This document shows positions 1-4,657 of a stretch of 6,094 nt of DNA, piece by piece. Below the pieces are notes generated by a model. That model was not told the origin of the DNA. It ran no database searches and saw nothing but the letters and a program-made list of their open reading frames with translations. Numbering within the stretch: the first letter of the stretch is position 1; the number at the start of each line of letters is the position of its first letter. A program made the position numbers and the translations under genes. The DNA is taken from positions 3,261-9,354 of the forward strand of contig VYEH01000125.1 of assembly GCA_009843005.1 (NCBI GenBank), read 5' to 3'. Origin of the DNA: Pseudomonadota bacterium (lineage in GTDB: Bacteria > Pseudomonadota > Gammaproteobacteria > Steroidobacterales > Rariloculaceae).

Positions 1-163
1 CATCGCGACCTTCCCGTGGATTGCCCGGCATCCGCGCCAGGAGATGGATTTGCGCGAGTACCCGAACCTGCTCCGGTGGTACCTGCAGATCGTGGAACGC
101 CCGGCGGTGCAGCGCGGCTATTTCGTGCCGGCCACGAGCGACGAGATTCCCATGCCCGAATAG
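1..163 (+). CDS. Glutathione S-transferase, C-terminal fragment (5' end outside window)
   Basis: The frame beginning at base 2 is open from the window edge and ends at TAG 161-163, giving 53 visible residues. The fragment starts with I-A-T-F-P-W-I-A-R-H and continues through a YPNLLRWY segment to RPAVQRGY, followed by a short acidic tail. This is the usual end of the all-helical C-terminal domain of bacterial glutathione S-transferases of the YfcG/YghU type: the F/YPW start, a 'YPN(L/V)xRW' helix, and the 'RPAVQRG' helix after which most members stop. Such enzymes are cytosolic dimers that conjugate glutathione or reduce disulfides. The thioredoxin-like N-terminal domain that would show the catalytic residue is outside the window, so the activity cannot be stated. 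It is convergent with the methyltransferase gene. The family call is fairly secure; the subclass is inference. Confidence 0.85.
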   Translation, partial: IATFPWIARHPRQEMDLREYPNLLRWYLQIVERPAVQRGYFVPATSDEIPMPE

Positions 164-193
164 CGGGGGCGGCCTTACCTCGTCCAATGCTCA

Positions 194-212
194 CGCGCGT
201 CGCGAGCGCGCG
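194..212. terminator. Hairpin in the gap between convergent genes, possible transcript end
   Basis: The 73-nt gap between the GST stop and the methyltransferase stop contains a 6-bp GC-only stem: CGCGCG at 194-199 pairs with CGCGCG at 207-212 around a 7-nt loop. Neither strand has a T-run after it, so it is not a textbook intrinsic terminator. Its place between two converging stop codons is the main argument for a role in ending transcription. Confidence 0.3.
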
Positions 213-236
213 AACGTCTCCCGGAGGCCTCTTGGG

Positions 237-1163
237 TCAGGCCTGTCGCGCGGCAAGCAACTCCTGCTCGGCTTGCTTCAGCGCGAGAATGTGTTCCGGC
301 AAGGTACCGCAGCAGCCGCCCAACAGTCTTGCGCCCTGACGCACCCAACCCCATGCGAGGCTGACGAACTCGCCGGGTGTCAGCTGCTGCGTGAACTGCC
401 AGTCGGGAGCCTCGAAATCGCCCAGTTCGGGATAGACGCCGCAATGCCCATCCCAGACGCGCTGCACCTCGGCCAACGAACGACCCACCGCTTCGGGGGG
501 CGTATGCATGACATTGACCACGGCCGGTTGCATGGGGATGAGAGCCTCCAGCGGATCGGCCAGCAGCGTGTCCGGGAAATCGAAACCCACCAGCCTGTCG
601 CCCGCCTCGCTCAGGCGCGTGCTGACGCCCAGCCAGACCGGCAGTCCGCTCTCGACGGCCGCCGTCATGGCCATTCGGGCGTGAACGGTGTCTTCCATCA
701 TCTCCAGCGCGATGAGGTCGGCGCCTTCCGAGGCCAGCAATTCTGCCAGTTCCCGATAGGCATCGAGCTCCACGCGCGCCTCCGGATACGCGGCGGGATC
801 GTTCCCGGGCGGCAGGCACGAGAGCGAGCCGGCGATAGCCACCGGGCCGGCGGCCGCGTACTCCCGAGCTTTCCTCGCCGCCCGCATGGCCCTGCGGTTG
901 ATTCGCTCGAACTCGTGGTCCAGTCCGGCCGATGCCAGTACGAATCGCGTCGTACCGAACGTGTTGGCCGTGATGACTTCGGCGCCGGCGCGGATGTAGT
1001 CCCGATGGATGTCCCGCAGCAGCGCCTCGTGGCCGAGCGCCGCCGCGCCGCTCCAGGCATTCGCGTCCATGGCCACGCCGCGGCGCTGCAGTTCGCTGCC
1101 CGTGCCTCCGTCGATGATGAGGAGTTCGTCAGCGTCGAGCTTGTCGATCCAGAATGATTCCAT
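237..1163 (-). CDS. Homocysteine S-methyltransferase family protein
   Basis: The protein has 308 residues, close to MmuM-type enzymes (about 310). It is a single TIM-barrel methyltransferase domain of the MmuM/BHMT family, which moves a methyl group from donors such as S-methylmethionine or betaine to homocysteine in the cytosol. Visible landmarks are the first barrel strand with DGGTGSELQRRG at residues 18-29, ANTFGTTRF at 66-74, an ALEMMED strand end at 152-158, and LLGGCCGT at 280-287, whose Cys284 and Cys285 match the paired zinc-binding cysteines. The third zinc cysteine, normally in a '(V/I)NC' motif, is absent: the matching site reads VVNVMH (215-220). I chose the ATG at 1161-1163 because homology begins a few residues later; the open frame continues to a start at 1367 but that extension is low-complexity Pro/Ala sequence lying in the promoter region. 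No strong Shine-Dalgarno is visible. It is divergent from the TlpA-like gene. The family is secure; the methyl donor and activity are not. Confidence 0.85.
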   Translation of the reverse strand: MESFWIDKLDADELLIIDGGTGSELQRRGVAMDANAWSGAAALGHEALLRDIHRDYIRAGAEVITANTFGTTRFVLASAGLDHEFERINRRAMRAARKAREYAAAGPVAIAGSLSCLPPGNDPAAYPEARVELDAYRELAELLASEGADLIALEMMEDTVHARMAMTAAVESGLPVWLGVSTRLSEAGDRLVGFDFPDTLLADPLEALIPMQPAVVNVMHTPPEAVGRSLAEVQRVWDGHCGVYPELGDFEAPDWQFTQQLTPGEFVSLAWGWVRQGARLLGGCCGTLPEHILALKQAEQELLAARQA

Positions 1164-1243
1164 CGTCGGCGCAGGTACAGCCGGGCGCCTCGCCGGTCCC
1201 GATGCAGCGGGGGGCCATTGCCAACGCCCGCCAGTGTAACCGA

Positions 1244-1274
1244 CCGGCAAACATGGCTGGGCTATACTTGCCGG
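1244..1274. promoter_or_regulatory. Inverted repeat bracketing a TATACT box, candidate operator/promoter
   Basis: The 188-bp gap between divergent genes (1164-1351) holds no gene. It contains CCGGCAA (1244-1250) and its exact complement TTGCCGG (1268-1274), 17 nt apart. On the plus strand the hexamer TATACT (1263-1268) sits just inside the right arm and matches the sigma70 -10 consensus at five of six bases. I see no convincing -35 at 16-18 bp, so the promoter would need an activator or be weak. If used, it would leave a leader of roughly 75 nt before the TlpA-like start. The symmetrical repeat is compatible with a dimeric regulator. Confidence 0.35.
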
Positions 1275-1336
1275 CGGGAAATTCGGCCTTGCAGGGGCGC
1301 AGTGCGGTGGTGTCGTCATAGTGCCATGCGCCGCCC

Positions 1337-1342
1337 GGGAGA
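1337..1342 (+). promoter_or_regulatory. Ribosome binding site of the TlpA-like gene
   Basis: GGGAGA lies 9 nt before the ATG at 1352. It supports this start over the next in-frame ATG at 1376, which would remove the basic N-region of the signal peptide. Confidence 0.5.
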
Positions 1343-1351
1343 ACGTGCAGG

Positions 1352-1882
1352 ATGGACAGACGAGCATCCGGTTTCATGGCGGGACTCGCGTTTCTTGCCG
1401 CAGCGGCGGTGGGCAGCGCGCAGGACCTGGACACCGAACGCTTTTCGTATGTAACCAACGAACCCTACCGCCCGGACTTCACGCTGGCGACTGTCGACGG
1501 AGGAACCCGGTCCGTTTCGGAGTGGGACGGCAAGGTACTCCTGGTGGATTTCTGGGCCAGCTGGTGCATCCCCTGCCGCAAGGAGATGCCCGCCTTCAAC
1601 CGGCTGCGCGCCGAATACGGCGATCAGGGTTTCGAGGTGGTGGGCCTGGGTGCGGATTCTCTCGACAAGGTCATCGAGTTTCTCGACGAGGTGCCGATCG
1701 ATTTTCCCATCGTCTACGGTGATCTTTTCGATGTCATGGACATCAGCGAAGCCTACGGAAACACCTACGGCGGGCTGCCGTTTAACGCGTTCGTGGACCG
1801 CGACGGCATCATCCGCTATGTTCAGAAGCCCGGCGAGGTGACCTTCGAGGAAGCCGAAGAGATCCTCCTGCGGCTGCTCTGA
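1352..1882 (+). CDS. Exported TlpA/ResA-like thioredoxin-family protein
   Basis: This 176-residue protein has a Sec signal peptide: basic MDRR, a hydrophobic stretch at about 8-20, and a likely cleavage near GSA-Q at 23/24. A thioredoxin fold follows. The strand VLLVDFWAS (62-70) leads into the active-site motif WCIPC (71-75) with Cys72 and Cys75, then RKEMPAFNRL. The GLP motif at 141-143 supplies the cis-proline facing the active site, and the FVDRDGIIRYVQKPG segment (147-161) is typical of the TlpA/ResA/AhpC-TSA-like group. Proteins of this group act outside the cytoplasmic membrane as thiol-disulfide reductases, often in cytochrome c or copper-centre maturation, receiving electrons from CcdA/DsbD. 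No lipobox cysteine is present, so it is predicted to be soluble in the periplasm. The next gene starts 2 nt after its stop, suggesting one transcript. No cytochrome c biogenesis genes are visible nearby, so the client is unknown. Confidence 0.87.
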   Translation: MDRRASGFMAGLAFLAAAAVGSAQDLDTERFSYVTNEPYRPDFTLATVDGGTRSVSEWDGKVLLVDFWASWCIPCRKEMPAFNRLRAEYGDQGFEVVGLGADSLDKVIEFLDEVPIDFPIVYGDLFDVMDISEAYGNTYGGLPFNAFVDRDGIIRYVQKPGEVTFEEAEEILLRLL

Positions 1883-1884
1883 GC

Positions 1885-2907
1885 ATGACCGGCCGATCCG
1901 GCGAGGGACCGTCAGAGCCGCGCAAGCCGGAATTGGTGGTCGGACTGAACGCGGTCATTCTCGCCGTCACCGCCCATCAGCCTCGTGTCCTCACTGTCAG
2001 CGCCCAGGAATTGGGCGAGGACTTCTTCGGGATGGACACGCTGCATCTGCCGCGGGCGCTCCCCTTCGGCTCCTTCGACGAAAAGAACGACCGCACGCTC
2101 GAGCTTTGCATGCGCCGGTCCGTGCTGGAAAAAACCCGGGGCGAACTAGGTTACGTGGAGCAGCTCTACACGTTTGCCGATCAGGGGCGCGACCCCAGGG
2201 AGCGCGCCGGAGGCAACCGCGTCCTCTCCGTGGGTTATCTGGCGCTGGCGCGCGAGCAGGGCCTTTCCCGGGCGGAAAACGCGAGCTGGCAACATTGCTA
2301 CCGGTACTTTCCCTGGGAAGACTGGCGGGGCGGCCGGCCACGGATCATGGACGACATCGAGTCCGCACTGCTGGATTGGTCCCACGGTAGCGCGGAGCGG
2401 CGGGAGCGGGTGGAAATCTGCTTCGGGTTGGGAAATGCCGGCTGGGATGCCTACCAGGTACTCGAACGCTATGAACTGCTCTACGAGGCGCGCCTGATAT
2501 CGGAATACTGGACCGACCGCGGCCACGACGACGACATGCCATCCGACGGGGGGCTGGGGGAATCAATGGCCTTCGACCATCGGCGCATCCTGGCGACGGG
2601 GCTGGGACGAATACGCGGCAAACTCAGGTATCGCCCGGTGGTATTCGAATTGCTCCCGCCCACCTTCACCCTGCTGGAGTTACAGCGCGTGATCGAAGCG
2701 CTCACGGGGCTGCGGGTACACAAGCAGAACTTCAGACGCCAGGTGGAACGGGCCGGCCTGGTGGAAGGCACGGGCCAGCGGGCCGGGAAAACCGGCGGCC
2801 GGCCGGCGGAACTGTTCCGGTTCCGCCGTGCCGTGCTTCGCGAGCGCCGCGCTCCGGGCATGGCGACCCTGCAGGGCGCAAAGCGAACCGGTTCGGAAAC
2901 CAACTGA
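1885..2907 (+). CDS. NadQ/NrtR-like transcriptional regulator (Nudix-fold sensor plus winged helix)
   Basis: The 340-residue protein resembles the COG4111 / NadQ group, regulators of NAD biosynthesis distantly related to NrtR. Residues about 16-160 form a Nudix-like domain beginning ELVVGLNAVILAVT, with ALPFGSFD (59-65), the helix where a Nudix box would lie (about 70-88), GYVEQLYTF (89-97), VLSVGYLAL (113-121) and YRYFPWEDWR (139-148). A charged, mainly helical middle region runs to about 245. Residues 250-315 look like the C-terminal winged helix: VFELLPPTFTLLELQRVIE, then HKQNFRRQVERAGLVEGTG and GRPAELFRF, closely following the NrtR pattern. The Nudix box is degenerate, so it is more likely a ligand sensor than a hydrolase. 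It starts 2 nt after the TlpA-like stop without a clear Shine-Dalgarno, which suggests translational coupling. The regulator family is well supported; the ligand (NAD-related nucleotide) and target genes are inferred, and no NAD biosynthesis gene is visible here. Confidence 0.8.
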   Translation: MTGRSGEGPSEPRKPELVVGLNAVILAVTAHQPRVLTVSAQELGEDFFGMDTLHLPRALPFGSFDEKNDRTLELCMRRSVLEKTRGELGYVEQLYTFADQGRDPRERAGGNRVLSVGYLALAREQGLSRAENASWQHCYRYFPWEDWRGGRPRIMDDIESALLDWSHGSAERRERVEICFGLGNAGWDAYQVLERYELLYEARLISEYWTDRGHDDDMPSDGGLGESMAFDHRRILATGLGRIRGKLRYRPVVFELLPPTFTLLELQRVIEALTGLRVHKQNFRRQVERAGLVEGTGQRAGKTGGRPAELFRFRRAVLRERRAPGMATLQGAKRTGSETN

Positions 2908-2927
2908 CAATTGCGAAGCGGCAATTG
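2908..2927. repeat. Perfect 7-bp inverted repeat directly after the regulator stop codon
   Basis: CAATTGC (2908-2914) and GCAATTG (2921-2927) flank a 6-nt spacer, starting at the base after the regulator's TGA. As RNA it would fold into a hairpin, but no T-run follows, so an intrinsic terminator is doubtful. It may equally be an operator for the promoter about 40 bp downstream. I cannot choose between the two from sequence. Confidence 0.45.
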
Positions 2928-2952
2928 ATGCGCGCGGCGGCCTAAAGAATTA

Positions 2953-2970
2953 TTAACGAAACATCGTTGA
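2953..2970. promoter_or_regulatory. Imperfect palindrome overlapping a -35 box, candidate operator
   Basis: TTAACGA (2953-2959) and TCGTTGA (2964-2970) are inverted copies with one mismatch and a 4-nt spacer; the inner 5 bp are perfect. The right arm overlaps the -35 hexamer of the predicted aldo/keto reductase promoter, a position where a bound dimer would block RNA polymerase. The identity of the binding protein is unknown. Confidence 0.35.
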
Positions 2971-2996
2971 CCCGTCATTTTTCGCTCGGGTAGGCT
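2967..2996 (+). promoter_or_regulatory. Candidate sigma70 promoter for the aldo/keto reductase gene
   Basis: TTGACC (2967-2972) matches five of six -35 consensus bases. It is followed after 18 bp by TAGGCT (2991-2996), which keeps the first, second and last T/A/T positions of the -10 box. Transcription would begin near 3003, giving a leader of about 20 nt ending in a good ribosome binding site. The region upstream is markedly more AT-rich than the flanking genes. Confidence 0.5.
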
Positions 2997-3011
2997 CACC
3001 TGTCCAGCCAG

Positions 3012-3017
3012 GGAGGA
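3012..3017 (+). promoter_or_regulatory. Strong ribosome binding site of the aldo/keto reductase gene
   Basis: GGAGGA lies 6 nt before the ATG at 3024. It fixes this start and so includes the twin-arginine motif in the protein. Confidence 0.7.
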
Positions 3018-3023
3018 TCCCCG

Positions 3024-3971
3024 ATGTATACGCGACGCGAATGGCTCAAACTGACTGCCGCCGCCGGCACGGCTCTGGCAATTCACCCACGACTTTTGCA
3101 GGCGCAGGACGCGCCCATGATCACCCGGGCAATCCCCTCGACGGGCGAGGAATTGCCCATCATCGGACTTGGCAGTTCGGCGACGTTTTCCAGCGTCGCT
3201 CGCAGCGACGACGTAACGGCGCTGCGCGGCGTGTTGACGACGTTGCTGGACAATGGCGGCAGCGTATTCGATACCGCGCCCAGTTACGGCGCCTCCGAAG
3301 AGGTGGCCGGATCGATCATCAACGAGATCGACGCCCGCGACCGCGTCTTCTGGGCCACCAAGCTCAACGTCGCCGGCCGCGGCGGCGGAGCGGCGGACCC
3401 GGACCTTGCATGGGAGCAGGTCGAGACGTCGTTCGATCGCATACAAAAGACACCCATCGACTGCATCCAGGTCCACAACCTGGGCGATCCGCCCACGCAA
3501 TTGGGCATCCTTGACCAGCTCAAGGCGGAAGGGCGAGTGCGCTACACGGGCATTACCTGCACCACACAACGGCGCTACGACGAATTTGCCCAGGTCATGC
3601 GCGACTATTCGCTGGACTTCATCGGCGTGGACTATGCCGTGGACAACCGGCTGGCCGCCGAGACGATTTTGCCCCTGGCGCAGGACCGCGGTATCGGCGT
3701 AATGGTGTACGCGCCGTTTGGACGCACCCGGCTGTGGAACCGCGTATCGGGCCTTGACGTGCCCGAATGGGCGGCGGAGTTCGGCGCCGATTCCTGGGCC
3801 CAGTTCTTCCTGAAATACGTTGCTGCCCATCCCGCGGTAACGGTCATCACACCGGCGACGAGCAGGCCGGTGAACATGCTGGACAACCTGATGGGCGGCA
3901 GGGGTGCGCTACCGGACGCGGCGACGTTGCAGCGGATGGCGGAGTACGTGGACGCGTTGCCTTCGGCCTGA
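3024..3971 (+). CDS. Tat-exported aldo/keto reductase
   Basis: The 315-residue protein opens with a twin-arginine signal: TRREWLK at 3-9, a weakly hydrophobic Ala-rich stretch to about 20, and a likely cleavage after the LLQAQ/A region near 25-30. The rest is a full (beta/alpha)8 aldo/keto reductase domain. The catalytic tetrad is intact: Asp83 and Tyr88 in VFDTAPSYGASE, Lys113 in WATKLN, and His151 in IQVHNLG. The C-terminal stretch TPATSRPVNMLDNL (276-289) sits where the family binds the adenosine-phosphate end of NADPH. Family members reduce carbonyl groups with NAD(P)H; the substrate cannot be read from sequence. A Tat signal implies folding, and perhaps cofactor loading, in the cytoplasm before export. 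The gene has its own promoter and strong ribosome binding site and appears to be a single transcription unit, convergent with the DUF305 gene. The fold and signal are clear; cofactor preference and physiological role are not. Confidence 0.9.
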   Translation: MYTRREWLKLTAAAGTALAIHPRLLQAQDAPMITRAIPSTGEELPIIGLGSSATFSSVARSDDVTALRGVLTTLLDNGGSVFDTAPSYGASEEVAGSIINEIDARDRVFWATKLNVAGRGGGAADPDLAWEQVETSFDRIQKTPIDCIQVHNLGDPPTQLGILDQLKAEGRVRYTGITCTTQRRYDEFAQVMRDYSLDFIGVDYAVDNRLAAETILPLAQDRGIGVMVYAPFGRTRLWNRVSGLDVPEWAAEFGADSWAQFFLKYVAAHPAVTVITPATSRPVNMLDNLMGGRGALPDAATLQRMAEYVDALPSA

Positions 3972-3974
3972 ACC

Positions 3975-4017
3975 CGCGTTTCTCGCCGGGAAATCGCGTC
4001 ACTCGCTCGCGCGAGTG
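3975..4017. terminator. Pair of hairpins at the end of converging genes, possible bidirectional terminator
   Basis: The 27-nt gap between the reductase and DUF305 stops is almost filled by an imperfect stem: CGCG-TTTCT (3975-3983) against GGAAA-CGCG (3989-3998) with one bulged T and a 5-nt loop. Directly beside it, inside the last DUF305 codons, CACTCGC (4000-4006) pairs with GCGAGTG (4011-4017) around a 4-nt loop. No T-run follows on either strand, so this is a weak terminator prediction resting on position and stem strength. Confidence 0.35.
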
Positions 4018-4628
4018 TTCGCAAGCCCCCAGACCTCGAGCCAATCGCGCATTTTCGTGATCTCGGCGCGCTGCTCGACGACGATTTCCTCGACGAGCAC
4101 GCCGAGTCCGTAGGGGCGTCGCCCGCTGGTCAGTTGCCGGCGCTGCTGGGCATGGGACATGTCGATCGCGCCCTGGTGGTGAAAGATCATGCCCTCCAGC
4201 CAGAGCCGTTCGAATTCGTCGCCGCTCGCCGCTGCCAGCGCGTCCATCTGCGCCGATGACAGCATGCCCGCCATAGGCGGATCGTCGTGCAGATGCGGCT
4301 CGGGCAGGTCCAGGCCACGCTCGGCGGCAAGATCGAGCAGGGACCGCATCATGCCGATCTCCGCAGCCTGCGCCCGCCTGACGAAGTCTGCAAACCGATG
4401 AAACTCTGGCCGGTCGGAACGCTCCGGCACGAGCAGCGACATCACGACGGCCTGCTCGTGGTGCACAATCATGTGCTGCATGTAGGTGAGGTCGGCGGCG
4501 CTAAAAAGCGGTTCAATCGCCTCCTCGGCCGACGAATCGGGTAGGCCCGCCCGCTGGGCGGGCGCTTCCCAGGCTACCAGGGCGGCAGCGGCAACCGCTG
4601 CTGTCATCCAAGCCGTCTTCGATCGCAT
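3999..4628 (-). CDS. DUF305 family exported protein
   Basis: The 209-residue protein has a Sec signal peptide (MRSK, a hydrophobic Ala-rich core to about 20, and likely cleavage near APA-Q at 24/25) and a DUF305 domain in the ferritin-like helical style. Two His-rich helices carry the family signature: YMQHMIVHHEQAVVMS at 49-64 and EGMIFHHQGAIDMSHAQ at 145-161, each with an HH pair (56-57 and 150-151), followed by EIxKMxDWL near the C-terminus. These His and Met residues are the expected metal ligands. A characterised DUF305 member, cyanobacterial CopM, is an exported copper-binding protein, so a periplasmic copper-related role is plausible, though not shown here. The start at ATG 4626-4628 gives a complete signal peptide; the purine-rich stretch upstream is a poor Shine-Dalgarno. 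It lies 29 nt downstream of the LVIVD-type gene on the same strand, probably the same transcript. The family call is strong; the metal is inferred. Confidence 0.87.
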   Translation of the reverse strand: MRSKTAWMTAAVAAAALVAWEAPAQRAGLPDSSAEEAIEPLFSAADLTYMQHMIVHHEQAVVMSLLVPERSDRPEFHRFADFVRRAQAAEIGMMRSLLDLAAERGLDLPEPHLHDDPPMAGMLSSAQMDALAAASGDEFERLWLEGMIFHHQGAIDMSHAQQRRQLTSGRRPYGLGVLVEEIVVEQRAEITKMRDWLEVWGLANTRASE

Positions 4629-4657
4629 GTCAGCCCCCGCCTTCCGCCAACCACTGC

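Noticed and set aside
21..1157. A 378-codon plus-strand open frame opposite the methyltransferase gene
   Set aside because: It is a shadow of the minus-strand methyltransferase and of the GST end in another frame; its translation is Arg/His/Gly-rich without a domain.
1164..1367. An N-terminal extension of 68 residues of the methyltransferase, from a start at 1367
   Set aside because: The extension is Pro/Ala/Cys-rich with no resemblance to the family, overlaps the TlpA-like start on the other strand, and would cover the whole divergent promoter gap. The family homology begins just after the ATG at 1161-1163.
2332..2804. Two GGCCGGCC palindromes (2332-2339 and 2797-2804) as possible regulatory or recombination sites
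   Set aside because: Both fall inside conserved codons of the regulator (Gly-Arg-Pro stretches) and are expected by codon usage in GC-rich DNA.
2884..2895. A 12-bp palindrome CGAACCGGTTCG near the end of the regulator gene
   Set aside because: It lies in coding sequence with no associated promoter element; a short GC-rich palindrome of this size can arise by chance. Kept only as a note because it is close to the 2908-2927 repeat.
2481..3830. A 449-codon open frame on the minus strand across the regulator and aldo/keto reductase genes
   Set aside because: It lies antisense to two well-supported genes and the promoter gap between them, and its translation shows no recognisable domain. Long antisense frames are common in GC-rich DNA.
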